The notes: generated by a model not told the origin, from the letters alone. DNA of 64,000 nucleotides from Rubrobacter marinus (GCF_011492965.1 NZ_CP045121.1:3038001-3102000); one strand, 5' to 3'; shown: positions 24,966-34,732, numbered from the stretch's first letter. Numbers and translations: made by a program.

Positions 24966-25723
24966 GCCAGCGAGAGGGTGCCGCGCTCCCGGTCCTTGAA
25001 GGTGGCGACCTCGCGGTAGCCCACCTCGCGGACGAGGGGGATGCTCTTGTCGTAGCCCATCGCCACCTGGTCCGCGGCGTGGGCGTCGGAGGAGAGGACG
25101 ATCGGGACGCCGCGCCGGAAGAACATCTCCAGAAGCTCGCGCGAGGGGTAGACCTCGCCGATGGGCTTTCTGAGGCCGGCGGCGTTCACGTCCACGACGA
25201 CGCCCCCCTCGGCGATCGCGTCGGCCGTCTCCTCCAGCATCGGGGTGATGTCCCTCTGGGGGTAGGTCTTGAAGATCTTGATGAGGTCCGGGTGGCCGAT
25301 GATCTCGAAGCGCCCCGAGAGGGCGGCCTCGCGCACGTTGGCGTAATAGCGGTCGTAGAGCTCGTAGGCGTCCATCTTCTCGTAGATGTCGCGGACGTTC
25401 GCGTTGTCGATCTCCTCGCCCCGCACCCGGTGGACGCTCCCTATAACGTAGTCGTAGGGGAGCGCCGAGGAGTCGCGGTCCATCCGCTCCTCGGCACCGG
25501 GGACGAAATCTATCTCTATCCCGATCCTCAGCTCGACGTCCTGGGAGAGCTCGCGCGCCTCCTTGAAGGCGCCAAGGTCTATCTTGTCCAGGTAGCGGTC
25601 GTGCTCCGTGATGCCGAGCTGGCGGATGCCGCGGCTCTTCGCGACCTCGCAATAAGCGAGGATGTTCTCGACCGTCATCGGGCGGTCGTCGTGGGCTATG
25701 ACGTGCAGGTGATAGTCGATCAA
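24962..25723 (-). CDS. PHP domain phosphatase, histidinol-phosphatase (HisK) type
   Basis: 253 residues from a TTG at 25723 after GAGGAAGAGG; the open frame extends 13 codons upstream without a better site. PHP motifs in order: DYHLHVIAHDDR (motif I, HxH), GITEHDRY (motif II), GIEIDFVPG, YVIGSVHRV (motif III), GHPDLIKIF and SSDAHAADQV (motif IV). All metal ligands are present. Most such proteins are histidinol-phosphate phosphatases or trinucleotide-type phosphoesterases; no histidine gene is nearby, so the substrate is open. Confidence 0.85.
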   Translation of the reverse strand: MIDYHLHVIAHDDRPMTVENILAYCEVAKSRGIRQLGITEHDRYLDKIDLGAFKEARELSQDVELRIGIEIDFVPGAEERMDRDSSALPYDYVIGSVHRVRGEEIDNANVRDIYEKMDAYELYDRYYANVREAALSGRFEIIGHPDLIKIFKTYPQRDITPMLEETADAIAEGGVVVDVNAAGLRKPIGEVYPSRELLEMFFRRGVPIVLSSDAHAADQVAMGYDKSIPLVREVGYREVATFKDRERGTLSLA

Positions 25724-25844
25724 AGCGCCTCTTCCTCCGTACCAGGGTGTCCCTCGCGGCATCTTATAGGATATCCGCCCGGCGATAGGGGTATAGAAGC
25801 GGCGCTGTGTCCCGCATTACAAACACGAGGGAGACCGACCGAGA

Positions 25845-26888
25845 ATGCGAAGAATCGCCTACGGCGCCACCATCATCCTGACGATCGGGGTGGTCGCGGT
25901 CGAGCTGTTGCACGCCCCGATCCTGCTCATCTTCGCCCTCACCTCGCTCGCCCTGATCGGCCTCGCGTGGGTGCTGGGCCAGGCCACGGAGAGCCTCGGG
26001 CACCACCTCGGACCGCGCGCGGGCGGCATCCTGAACGCGACCTTCGGGAACGCGGCCGAGCTTATCATCACGATCTTCGCCCTCTCGGCGGGCCTGACGG
26101 CGGTGGTGAAGGCCTCGATCATCGGCTCGATCATCGGCAACGTCCTCCTGGTCCTCGGGGCAAGCCTCCTCTTCGGCGGCCTCAAGAACGGCACCCAGAG
26201 CTTCTCGGCGACCATCGCCGGCGTCAACGCCTCGATGCTCACCATCGTCGCCGCCGCCCTGGCGCTCCCGACGATCTTCGTGGCGACCGAGGCGCAGCGG
26301 GGCGGCGGCTCCCCCACGACCCTGAGCATCGAGGTCGCGGTGGTGATGTTCATCCTGTACATCCTCTACCTCATCTACTACTTCAGGAGCCCCGAGGGCG
26401 GGGTCGCGACCGGGGAGGGCCACGCCCCCTTCGGCAGGACGCCGTCGTTCGTGCTGCTGCTCGTCGCGACCGCGGCCGTCGCCTACGTCTCCGAGGCGTT
26501 CGTGGGCGCCATAGAGCCCCTCACCGAGGAGTTCGGGATCTCCGCGCTCTTCGTCGGCGTCATCCTCGTCCCCATAGTCGGCAACATCGCCGAGCACATC
26601 GTGGGCGTCCAGATCGCGTACAAGAACAACATGGACTTCTCCATGGCGATCTCCCTGGGCTCCTCCATCCAGGTCGCCCTCCTCGTCACCCCGATCCTGG
26701 TCTTCCTCGGCCCCCTGCTCGGCCACCCGCTCGACCTGACCTTCACCCTCCTGGAGCTCGGCGCCCTGGGGGCCGCGGTCGTGACGACGGCCTTTGTCGC
26801 GATGGACGGCAAGTCGAACTGGCTCGAAGGGGCGATGCTCATCGGCGTCTACGTGATCGCCGCCCTCGCCTTCTTCTTCTCGCCGTGA
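25845..26888 (+). CDS. cax: Ca2+/H+ antiporter, CaCA superfamily (CAX type)
   Basis: 347 residues, 11 hydrophobic helices, normal CAX length. Two inverted alpha-repeats carry the exchanger motifs: GILNATFGNAAELIITIFAL (first, GNAAEL) and VPIVGNIAEHIVGVQIAYKN (second, GNIAEH), whose Glu residues bind the cation. An acidic/Gly loop joins the halves at about 170-200. Moves Ca2+ out of the cytoplasm in exchange for protons. ATG start with a GGGAGA site. Confidence 0.93.
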   Translation: MRRIAYGATIILTIGVVAVELLHAPILLIFALTSLALIGLAWVLGQATESLGHHLGPRAGGILNATFGNAAELIITIFALSAGLTAVVKASIIGSIIGNVLLVLGASLLFGGLKNGTQSFSATIAGVNASMLTIVAAALALPTIFVATEAQRGGGSPTTLSIEVAVVMFILYILYLIYYFRSPEGGVATGEGHAPFGRTPSFVLLLVATAAVAYVSEAFVGAIEPLTEEFGISALFVGVILVPIVGNIAEHIVGVQIAYKNNMDFSMAISLGSSIQVALLVTPILVFLGPLLGHPLDLTFTLLELGALGAAVVTTAFVAMDGKSNWLEGAMLIGVYVIAALAFFFSP

Positions 26889-26915
26889 TTGAACCCCCAG
26901 CAAGGAGGAAGCATC

Positions 26916-27260
26916 GTGGATGAGCGCAAGCTGGCGCGGGGCATAGGCTGGTTGAGCCTGGCGGTCGGCCTGCAACTGGTCGTCGCGCCCACGAGCGCGA
27001 CGAGGCCGTTCGGGATGGGCGACAGCCCAACCCTCGGACGTATCATGGGCGTGCGCGATCTCGTAGTGGGCGCCGGGCTGCTCCGCGGGGACACGAGAAC
27101 CTGGCTCCTAGCACGCGGCATCAACGACGCCGCGGACGCCGCGATCGTCCTCGGCGGCATGGCCACGGGCGCCTTCCCGAGGAACAGGGCCCCCGTCGGG
27201 CTAACCATAGCGACGAGCCTCAGCGTCGCAAGCCTGCTGCTCGCCGGACGGCTGAAGTAG
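26916..27260 (+). CDS. DUF4267-like small membrane protein
   Basis: 114 residues from a GTG at 26916 after AGGAGGAAG. Three or four hydrophobic stretches: IGWLSLAVGLQLVVAPTSA, IMGVRDLVVGAGLLRGDTRT, DAADAAIVLGGMATGAF and LTIATSLSVASLLLAGRL. The GVRDLVVGAGLL block and ARGINDAADA resemble DUF4267. 28 bases after cax on the same strand, so probably co-transcribed. Confidence 0.75.
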   Translation: MDERKLARGIGWLSLAVGLQLVVAPTSATRPFGMGDSPTLGRIMGVRDLVVGAGLLRGDTRTWLLARGINDAADAAIVLGGMATGAFPRNRAPVGLTIATSLSVASLLLAGRLK

Positions 27261-27275
27261 GGGGGACGGGGCGGG

Positions 27276-27965
27276 CTACCGGGCGGCTCGCGCCCTCGCG
27301 TCACCCTCTCTGCGACCGCCGGGGCGCCAGGAGCGAGAGGCGACGACCGCCACGAGGGCCAAGGCGCCGCCGGAGAGCCAGCCGCCGAGCACGTCCGAGG
27401 CCCAGTGCTCCCCGGCGTAGACCCGGGAGAGCCCGATCGCCGCGCTCGCTAACACCGAGACCGCGATCGCGGCGAACGCGACGGGGCGCGGGACCCGGTA
27501 GCGCAGCAGCAGGTAGCAGGCCACGCCGAGCACGGCCACGACGAGCAGCGCGGTGGCGCTCGGGAAGCCGAAGCCCTCCGGCACGTCGAGGCGGGCCACC
27601 GGATCCGCCGAGGGGCGCGGGCGCCCCACCAGGGCCTTGAGCGCGTCGCCCAGGAGCACGGCGCCGACGGCGACCAGAAGCAGGCACAGCGCCCCGGCCC
27701 ACCGGCGCGCGAGCAGCGCGCCCCCTACCGCCACGACGGGCAAGAACCACGCCGCGTCCCCGGCGTAGAGGAGCACGAGCCCCGTGAGCCCGTCGGCCGG
27801 TAGGCCCTGCAGGAGCCGCGTTACGGCGAGGTCCCCCGGCAGCGGACCCGCCCCGCGAGCGGCGGCCCCGAGGGCCGCGAAGGCGACGACGAGCGCGACC
27901 GGAACCGCGATCGCCGGATTTCGCCCGGCACGCGAACCGGAGTTCGCCTCCCCCTCGGGCCTCAA
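27276..27965 (-). CDS. PAP2 superfamily membrane phosphatase with degenerate PSGH motif
   Basis: 229 residues from a TTG that overlaps the mannosyltransferase stop as TTGA; a GTG at 27980 is possible. Six helices. PAP2 motif C1 KALVGRPRP is present, C3 SRVYAGEHWASD is present, but C2, normally PSGH, reads FPSATALL, so the general-acid His is Thr. It may be inactive or altered. Neighbouring PIG-V-type mannosyltransferase uses polyprenol-phosphate mannose, and PAP2 enzymes recycle polyprenyl phosphates, so a shared lipid-carrier role is plausible. Confidence 0.82.
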   Translation of the reverse strand: MRPEGEANSGSRAGRNPAIAVPVALVVAFAALGAAARGAGPLPGDLAVTRLLQGLPADGLTGLVLLYAGDAAWFLPVVAVGGALLARRWAGALCLLLVAVGAVLLGDALKALVGRPRPSADPVARLDVPEGFGFPSATALLVVAVLGVACYLLLRYRVPRPVAFAAIAVSVLASAAIGLSRVYAGEHWASDVLGGWLSGGALALVAVVASRSWRPGGRREGDARARAAR

Positions 27966-29098
27966 GCCACCCAGCGCCACGTCGTGAACAGCGCGGTGAG
28001 GGCGACGCCCAGTAGTGCGCTGACGACGAGCCAGGCGTAGAGCGCGGGCCTGCTCCGCGAGAGCAGGTAGCCCGCGACGAGGAAGAGCGGGAAAGCGCCG
28101 AGCATGAAGCGGGGCATGCTCATCAGCGGGAACGACGGCGCCGGGGTGAGGACGGGGAGCAGCGTCACTACGAACGTGTAGGCCGAGAGCCCCGGCGGGA
28201 GCACCACGAACCCCACCCCCATAAGGACGAGGAAGAGGGCGAAGAAGACGAGGCTCACGGTGTTGGAGGCGTAGAGCGCGGGCGCCGAGCCCGGGTTCAG
28301 GAAGAGCGTCTCCGGGCTAAGGACGAAGCGCGCGCCCTCACCGGCGGCGTTCCAGGCCCTCGTCAGGGTGGTCGCCGGGTTCGTGAGCTCGCGCCCCCAG
28401 AAGCCCTGCGCGCGGCCGAACATCAACGGGTCGCCGAACCTCGCCCACAGAAACGCCGCGTACCCCAAGAACCCGACGGGCACGAGGCCCAGGGAGAGGA
28501 GCCCGCGCCAGCCGAACTCCCGCCGGTGCCTCAAGAGCTCGTAGCCCAAGGGGATGAGCAGGAGCACCCCGAGGTTGCGCGTCGCCGAGGCCAGCGCTCC
28601 GAAGAGGCCGGCGAGCAGGAGGTCGCGGCGGACGTAGGCGGCCCAGAAGGACCCGGCGGTGAACGCCACGAACGGGGCCTCGGTGTACGGGGCGCCGAGG
28701 AAGAAGGCCGTCGGGAAGAACGAGAAGGCGAGGGTCGCGGCGCGCGCGGTCCCGGTGCCGCCGAACTTCTCCGCTATTCCGTAGAGAAAGTAGGTGGCGA
28801 AGAGGGTGCAGATCAGGGAGACGAGAACGCCGGAGAAGGCCGGCCCTACCCCGAAGAGCGTCCCGGCGCGCACGAGCAGCGGGTAGAGGGGGAAGAAGGC
28901 CGTGCTCTGGGGGGCGCGCGGCCCGTAGCCCTCGGTGGCGAGATGCGCGTACCAGGCCCCGTCCCAGTGCGCCCAGTGGTTCAGGAAGCCGGGCGGCTCC
29001 AGGGGCTCGCCCGCGGGCTCCGCCCACGGGAGGAGGAGCGCCGCGAGCGTACCGGCGGCGAAGAAGAGGAGGCGCGAGGCTCCGAAGACCGCGAGCAC
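27962..29098 (-). CDS. PIG-V-like mannosyltransferase, multi-pass membrane protein
   Basis: 378 residues from a GTG at 29098. About 9-10 hydrophobic helices. The first luminal loop HWAHWDGAWYAHLATEGYG is the PIG-V/GT-C signature (WDG-WY--IA--GY), with TAFFPLYPLLVRA following. Expected to move mannose from a polyprenol carrier onto a lipid or protein outside the membrane. No start has a good ribosome site, and one missing base in a G run just upstream would extend the protein by a few residues, so the N-terminus is uncertain. Confidence 0.85.
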   Translation of the reverse strand: MLAVFGASRLLFFAAGTLAALLLPWAEPAGEPLEPPGFLNHWAHWDGAWYAHLATEGYGPRAPQSTAFFPLYPLLVRAGTLFGVGPAFSGVLVSLICTLFATYFLYGIAEKFGGTGTARAATLAFSFFPTAFFLGAPYTEAPFVAFTAGSFWAAYVRRDLLLAGLFGALASATRNLGVLLLIPLGYELLRHRREFGWRGLLSLGLVPVGFLGYAAFLWARFGDPLMFGRAQGFWGRELTNPATTLTRAWNAAGEGARFVLSPETLFLNPGSAPALYASNTVSLVFFALFLVLMGVGFVVLPPGLSAYTFVVTLLPVLTPAPSFPLMSMPRFMLGAFPLFLVAGYLLSRSRPALYAWLVVSALLGVALTALFTTWRWVA

Positions 29099-29150
29099 GA
29101 AGGGCCACGCGCCCCACGCCCCGGGCTTCGCGTCCCTCGCGGCCGCTGTG

Positions 29151-29930
29151 CTAGTAGCGAAGATTCGGCCCCCTGTTGATCGCCCACCAGGCGCCGGCGA
29201 AGGCGAGGGCGGCGAGGGCCGCCACGATCGCGAGCGTCGGGTAGGGGTTCGTGTCCGACGCCCGCAAGGTCGCGTAGCGCGCGGCGTCGACCATGTAGAA
29301 GATCGGGTTGAAGAGCGTCGCTACCCTCAGCGCGGGCGGCAGCATGTCCGCCGAGTAGAAAACCCCACCGAGAAACGCGAGCGGCTGTATCACCACGTTG
29401 GTCATGAAGGTGACGTGGTCGATGCGGGCCGCGACGACCCCGACGACCGCGCCCAGGGCCGAGAAGGTAAACGCGACCGTCACGGCTATGAGGAGCAGCA
29501 TCACGGGGTTCACGACGCTCGCGCCGGCGAACGGCATCCCGACGACGAAGACGCCGACGCCCACGATCAGGCCGCGCAACGTCCCCCCGAGGGTGTAGGC
29601 GAGCGCGATCTGCGCGTCGCTCATCGGGCTTATGAGGATGTCGTCTATGTAGCGCTCGCGCTTGGCGTCGAAGACGGAGGTCGAGGTGTTCATGTACGCC
29701 CCCGTGATGAGGCTCATCAGCGCGACGCCGGGGAGGATGTACTGGAGGTACGGCACCCCGTCCACCTCCCGGATGCGCCCTCCGAGGGCGACGCCGAAGA
29801 CGACCACGTAGAGGAGCGAGGTCAGGAGCGGCGGGATCAGGGTCTGCGTCCAGACGCGGACGAAGCGCAGGATCTCGCGCCCCAGGAGCGTCCGGAACGA
29901 GCGGTTGAAGGCGCTCTCAAGCAACGTCAT
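29151..29930 (-). CDS. ABC-2 type transporter permease
   Basis: 259 residues; ATG at 29930 lies inside the end of the ATPase gene (14-base overlap). Six helices: WTQTLIPPLLTSLLYVVVFG, YILPGVALMSLITGAYMNTS, the amphipathic loop RERYIDDILISPMSDAQIAL, then TM3-6 with the ABC2 signature LFNPIFYMVDAARYATL. NodJ/YadH-like exporter permease. Operates with the ATPase at 29917. Confidence 0.9.
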   Translation of the reverse strand: MTLLESAFNRSFRTLLGREILRFVRVWTQTLIPPLLTSLLYVVVFGVALGGRIREVDGVPYLQYILPGVALMSLITGAYMNTSTSVFDAKRERYIDDILISPMSDAQIALAYTLGGTLRGLIVGVGVFVVGMPFAGASVVNPVMLLLIAVTVAFTFSALGAVVGVVAARIDHVTFMTNVVIQPLAFLGGVFYSADMLPPALRVATLFNPIFYMVDAARYATLRASDTNPYPTLAIVAALAALAFAGAWWAINRGPNLRY

Positions 29931-30666
29931 GGCCGACCACCCTCAGGTATACCTCCTCGACGTTCCTCGCCCCGTACTCCTCCTTGAGGTCGTCCTTGGT
30001 GCCCTGAGCGGCGATCCTGCCGCCGTTTATAAGCGCGATCTCCTCGCACAGCTCCTCGGCCTCCTCGAGGTAGTGCGTCGTCAGGAGGATGGTCATCCCG
30101 CCGCGGTTGAGCTCCCGGATGTACCTCCAGAGGCTGTAGCGGAGCTCCACGTCCACCCCGGCCGTCGGCTCGTCCAGAAACAGCACCTTCGGGTCGTGGA
30201 CGAGCGCGCGAGCGAACATGACCCGCCGCTTCATCCCGCCGGAGAGCGTGCTCGTGCGCGCCTTGCGCTTGTCGATGAGGGCGAAGCGCTCCAGCAGCTC
30301 CTCCGCCCTCTCCTTCGCCTTCTTCTTCTCGACCCCGTAGTAGCCCGCGTGGTAGAGGAGGGACTCTTCCACGGTAAGGAACTTGTCCAGGTTGATCTCC
30401 TGTGGCGAGACCCCGATCATGCGCCGCGCCTCCTTGTACTCGGCGAACGCATCCTTCCCGAAGACCGTGACCTTCCCCGAGTCGGGCCGCGCGAGGCTCA
30501 CGACGCTGTTTATGAGCGTCGTCTTCCCCGCCCCGTTGGGCCCGAGGAGCCCGAAGAACCGCCCCGCCTCCACCTCGAGCGAGACCCCGTCGAGCGCCAA
30601 GAGCCCGTTCCCGTAGGTCTTCTTCAGGCCCTCGACGCGTAGGGCCGGCACGCCTCCCCCCGTCAC
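29917..30666 (-). CDS. ABC transporter ATP-binding protein (YadG/NodI type)
   Basis: 249 residues from a GTG overlapping the FAD enzyme stop as GTGA. Walker A GPNGAGKTT near residue 43, Q-loop GVSPQEINLDKFLTV, signature STLSGGMKRRVMFARALVHD, Walker B VLFLDEPTAGVDVE, switch TTHYLEEAEELC. Closest in layout to YadG/NodI ATPases. Three-gene operon: FAD enzyme, ATPase, permease. A lipid or pigment made by the oxidoreductase could be the export cargo, but that is speculation. Confidence 0.92.
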   Translation of the reverse strand: MTGGGVPALRVEGLKKTYGNGLLALDGVSLEVEAGRFFGLLGPNGAGKTTLINSVVSLARPDSGKVTVFGKDAFAEYKEARRMIGVSPQEINLDKFLTVEESLLYHAGYYGVEKKKAKERAEELLERFALIDKRKARTSTLSGGMKRRVMFARALVHDPKVLFLDEPTAGVDVELRYSLWRYIRELNRGGMTILLTTHYLEEAEELCEEIALINGGRIAAQGTKDDLKEEYGARNVEEVYLRVVGHDVA

Positions 30667-31904
30667 CGTCCGAGCACCTCCCCGGCGGCCTTCTCGCCGG
30701 AGAGCATGGAGCCGTTTATGGAGGAGTCTTCGGTGTAGTCCCCGGCGAGCACGAGCCCCGGCGTGCCGGTCCGGTTCCCCGGCAGCCCCTCGTGGACGCC
30801 CGGCGGCTGGTCGAACTGCGAGTAGGGGACGCGGTAGACGGCGAGCGGCGCGAGGTCCAGCCCCGGGTACCACCGGCTGATCTCCGCCACGCAGCGGCGG
30901 TATACCTCCTCGTCCGGGAGCTCGAAGCCGCCTAGGGAGACCGCGCTCAGGAGGTGCTCGCCCCGCGGGGCGTAGAGCGGGGAGACGTTGCTGATCCCGA
31001 CCGCGTTGTTGACGAAGGGGTCGTCCTCGGAGTTGAGCATTATCTTCTTGCCGCCGACCGGACGATCCGTCCGGAAGTACGCGCAGAGCTGCCCGACCGC
31101 CCCCTCGGGGACGGGAGAGCCGGTCAGCCCCCCGGCGGAAGGGGCATCGGTCGCCACGACGACCCGGTCGGACTCCACCTCTACGCCGCCCACCCGGGCC
31201 CCCACGACCCTCTCCCCCTCCCGGAGCAGCGCGTCGACCGGGCTGTTGAGCCGGATGGCGTCTCCGGGCAGATGGGAGGCTAGCTGTTCGGGGATCCTGC
31301 CTATCCCCCTGGCGGGCACGGTCGTCCTGCCGGTCGCGAGCATCTTGAAGGTGAAGCGCAGGACGCGGGAGGAGGTCGAGAGCGAGCGGTCCAGGAAGAT
31401 CCCGCCGTAGAACGGCCTGAAGAAGCGGTCTATAAACAGCTCGGAGAAGCCCTGTTCCCTGAGGTACTCCAGCGAGGAGGCGTCGCCCCCGCCCACCGCG
31501 CCGACGCTCTGGGTCCCGTCCGCGACGCTCGCCGCGCCGAGCCGCAGGGTCCGCAGCTTGTCCGAGAAGGTCGCCGCACCTGAGAGCAGGGAGGGGACGA
31601 GGGCCTTCGGGTCGCGCAAGGGGTCGGAGAGCACCGTCGACTCGACGCCCCGGCGCAGGGTCGCCCCCGGGTCGAAGGTGCGCAGGTCGAGCGACGCGTG
31701 ATCCAGGTGCCGCCGCGATACCGGGTAGGACGTGAAGTAAACCTGAAAGCCCCGGTCGAGCAGGAACCCGTCCCTCTCGTCCGTCCGGACCCTACCCCCG
31801 ATCCCGTCCGAACCTTCGAGCACCACGACCTCGGCCCCGCCCTCCGCCAATACTTTTGCGCATGTGAGCCCGGCCAGCCCGGCCCCGACGACGATAACCT
31901 TCAT
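30663..31904 (-). CDS. FAD-dependent amine oxidase/phytoene desaturase-like protein
   Basis: 413 residues; ATG at 31904. FAD Rossmann motif VIVVGAGLAGLTCAKVLAEG at the N-terminus, then GGRVRTDERDGFLLDRGFQV (GG-R motif, flavin contact), and the C-terminal FAD closure LVLAGDYTEDSSINGSMLSG. Resembles protoporphyrinogen oxidase/phytoene desaturase-like oxidoreductases of unproven substrate. No carotenoid genes are in the window. First gene of the operon with an ABC-2 exporter. Confidence 0.85.
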   Translation of the reverse strand: MKVIVVGAGLAGLTCAKVLAEGGAEVVVLEGSDGIGGRVRTDERDGFLLDRGFQVYFTSYPVSRRHLDHASLDLRTFDPGATLRRGVESTVLSDPLRDPKALVPSLLSGAATFSDKLRTLRLGAASVADGTQSVGAVGGGDASSLEYLREQGFSELFIDRFFRPFYGGIFLDRSLSTSSRVLRFTFKMLATGRTTVPARGIGRIPEQLASHLPGDAIRLNSPVDALLREGERVVGARVGGVEVESDRVVVATDAPSAGGLTGSPVPEGAVGQLCAYFRTDRPVGGKKIMLNSEDDPFVNNAVGISNVSPLYAPRGEHLLSAVSLGGFELPDEEVYRRCVAEISRWYPGLDLAPLAVYRVPYSQFDQPPGVHEGLPGNRTGTPGLVLAGDYTEDSSINGSMLSGEKAAGEVLGR

Positions 31905-32069
31905 AAGCCGAAAGAGTGTAACCGCCGTACGCCGAGAGGACCACGGCAAGGGCGGACCGGCTCGCCCCGGTACACCTCTAGGTATTGTGCTTATTGTGCT
32001 AAAGTGGTGGCGGGAACCCGAGGGTTGCAGGCACCTTCGGAAGGGTTTGCGGGAGAGAAGGAGGAGTTC

Positions 32070-32537
32070 GTGAAGAAACTACTTTTCCTTGTCGTTCTGT
32101 CCCTCGTCGTCGCTCTCGTCCTGGCCCCTCCGGTCGGGGCGCAGCAGGGCGAAGGCGTTACGGTTCGGATGGAGGACAACTACTTCGACCAGGCCAACAT
32201 CACCGTCGAGCCGGGCACCACGGTCACGTGGGTCCAGGCCGGCGACAACCCCCACACCAGCACCTCTTACGACGGGCTCTGGGACTCCGGCCTGATCCAG
32301 GGCGGGGCCGAAGGGTCCGTGTCGTACACCTTCGAGGAACCCGGCACTTACTCGTACTTCTGCGGGCCGCACGAGGACCAGGGCATGGTCGGCACCGTCA
32401 CCGTCACGGGCGGTACGGAGGCCTCCGGACAGCAGCAGCTGGCCGCGACCGGCGGTCCGTCCCTCGTGCTGCCGGCGGCGCTGCTCCTGCTGGGCTCCGG
32501 CCTCCTCGGGTGGGCCGCTCTGCGTCGCATCTCCTGA
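32070..32537 (+). CDS. Exported cupredoxin with LAATG sortase-type anchor
   Basis: 155 residues from a GTG after AGGAGGAG. Signal peptide KKLLFLVVLSLVVALVLAP, cleavage after VGA. Plastocyanin-like domain with all type 1 copper ligands: His in GDNPHTSTSY, then Cys, His and Met in FCGPHEDQGM (C-x2-H-x4-M). After the domain comes QQLAATGG, a 20-residue hydrophobic helix and ALRR, the layout of an LAxTG class E sortase substrate in actinobacteria. Likely a wall-anchored copper electron carrier. No sortase gene is in this window. Confidence 0.88.
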   Translation: MKKLLFLVVLSLVVALVLAPPVGAQQGEGVTVRMEDNYFDQANITVEPGTTVTWVQAGDNPHTSTSYDGLWDSGLIQGGAEGSVSYTFEEPGTYSYFCGPHEDQGMVGTVTVTGGTEASGQQQLAATGGPSLVLPAALLLLGSGLLGWAALRRIS

Positions 32538-32577
32538 GCTTTCGGGGGAGGTAGCCTGCGCCTCCCCCTTCCACGGA

Positions 32578-34732
32578 TCAGTCGCTCCCCGCCCCCTCGA
32601 AGTCCAGCTTGACCTTGTGATCCCCGTCCAGGGCGAGGGCGGCTGAGTAGGGCCTGCCGGCCTTGCTCTTGAAGCCCTTGAGCTTCTCGGTGCGCCCCTT
32701 CTGGAGGAGTTGTTTCGCCTGGGCGACGCTTATCCTCTTGCCGGAGACCGTCTTCCAGATCGCGAACGAGCAGCCCGTCTTCCACGCCGAGCACCCGTAG
32801 GCCTTCCGGCTCTCGACGACCGGGGAGCCACACTTCGGGCAAGTACCGAGGGGCTCGTCGCTCGCGACGGAGCCGTTGCGGCCGGGGCCGCGCCTCCCGC
32901 CGCCGCGCCTCGCGGGGGCGGCGACCTTCTCGCCCTCCTTGCCGCGCACCTCCTCGACGAGCGAGGCGGCGAGGCCCTTTATGTCCTGCATGAAGGCGGG
33001 GCGAGGCTCGGCGCCGCGCTCCATGCGGGCGAGGCGCTCCTCCCAGGAGGCCGTGAGCTCCGGGGAGGCCAGGGGGCTGTCGCCCAGAAGGCGGATCAGG
33101 GCGCGCCCCTTCTCCGTCGGCACGAGGACCTTCCCCTCGCGCACGAGGTACCCGACCTTGAGGAGCCTCTCGATCGTCGACGCCCTCGTGGCCGGCGTGC
33201 CGAGCCCGGAGTCCTTCATCGCCTGGCGGAGCTCCTCGTCCTCGACGAGCTTGCCGGCGGTCTCCATCGCCCCGAGCAGCGCGGCCTCCGAGAACCGGGG
33301 CGGCGGCTTGGTCTCCCCCTCCTTGACGGCGACCTTCGAGACGTCCCACTCCTGCCCCGCTCCACCGGGGCAGCACGGGCGGCTCCTTCTCCTTTCTGCC
33401 GCTCACCCCGTCCGGGTACAGCGCCCGCCACCCCGCCTCCAGCACGACCCTCCCGCGCGAGAGGAAGGTCTCCTCGCGAACCTCCGTCACCACCGTCGTG
33501 TTCTCGAAGCGCGCCGCCGGGAAGAACACGGCCAGGAAGCGCCGCGCCACGAGGTCGTAGACCTTCGCCTCGTCGGGCGGCAGCTCCCCGGAAGGTTTCT
33601 TGTTCGTCGGAACAATGGCATGGTGGTCCGTCACCTTTGCATCATCCACGACGCGCTTGCTTACGGGCAGCTTCGGGAGGGCGAGCAGACCCTCCGCGAA
33701 CGGGGCGAGGTCCGGCAGGGCGCCCGCCGCCTCGACCCGTCTGCCGAGCCCGGCGACCATGTCGTGCGTGAGGTAGCGGCTGGAGGTGCGGGGGTAGGTT
33801 ACGAGCTTCCTCTCCTCGTAGAGCGCCTGGGCCGCGCGCAGCGTGCGCTCCGCCGTGAAGCCGTACCTGGAGTTGGCGTTGCGCTGGAGCTCGGTCAGGT
33901 CGTGGAGGAGCGGCGGCCGTTCGGAGGCGGTCTTCTTCTCGGCCTTGCGGACGGTGCCCGTCCCGCCCTTTACCTTCCGGGCGATCGCCTCGGCGGCCTC
34001 CTGCTCCTCCAAGCGGTGCTGCTTGTCCTTGAACCAGACGCCGTCGTAGCTCGCGCCGTCGCGGGCGAAGCGGGCGTAGACCGTCCAGAACTTCTCCGGC
34101 CTGAAGTCCTCTATCTCCCTCTCGCGGTCGACGAGGAGCTTCAGGGTAGGGGTCTGGACGCGGCCGACGGAGAGGACGTTCCCGGGTCGGCCGAACTTCG
34201 TCGAGTACGCGCGGGTCGCGTTCATGCCCACGATCCAGTCCGCCTCGCCCCTGCTGCGGGCCGCGCTCTCCAGCGGCTTCATGCTTCGCCCGTCGCGCAA
34301 GGAGGCGAAGCCCTGCCGGATAGCGTCGGAGGTGAGAGAGGAAATCCAGAGCCGACGCACCGGCTTCTCGCACCCCGAGAGCTCGTAGAGGTAGGAGAAG
34401 ATCAACTCCCCCTCCCTCCCCGCGTCGCAGGCGTTCACCACCTCCGCCACGCCCGCCGAGCGCATCAACCCCTTCACCACCGCGAACTGGTCCCGGGTCT
34501 TCGCGTTGACCTTGACCTTGAACCGCTCGGGCAGGACCGGCAGGCTCTCGAGCCTCCACCTCTTGTACTCCTCCCCGTAGGCATCCGGCGGCGCAAGCTC
34601 CGCGAGGTGCCCCAGGGCCCACGTCACCGTCCAACCCTCGCCCACGAGCGCGCCCTTCTCCTTGCGGTGGCGCCCCAGGACGCTGGCTATATCCCTCGCA
34701 ACGGAAGGTTTCTCGGCGACCACGAGCCTCAT
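32578..34732 (-). CDS. topB: DNA topoisomerase III (type IA; two frameshifts)
   Basis: About 718 residues once two missing bases at 33355-33358 and 33367-33370 are restored; ATG at 34732. N-terminal Toprim domain LVVAEKPSVARDIASVLGRH with acidic triad in NACDAGREGELIFSYLYEL; domain II motif VLSVGRVQTPTLKLLVDRE; catalytic Tyr in RKLVTYPRTSSRYLTHDMV; then MKDSGLGTPATRASTIERLL after the shift. C-terminal zinc-type repeat CPKCGSPVVESRKAYGCSAW and a topoisomerase C-terminal repeat (FAIWKTVSGKRISVAQAKQL). Relaxes and decatenates single-strand-containing DNA, helping replication and recombination intermediates. Confidence 0.92.
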
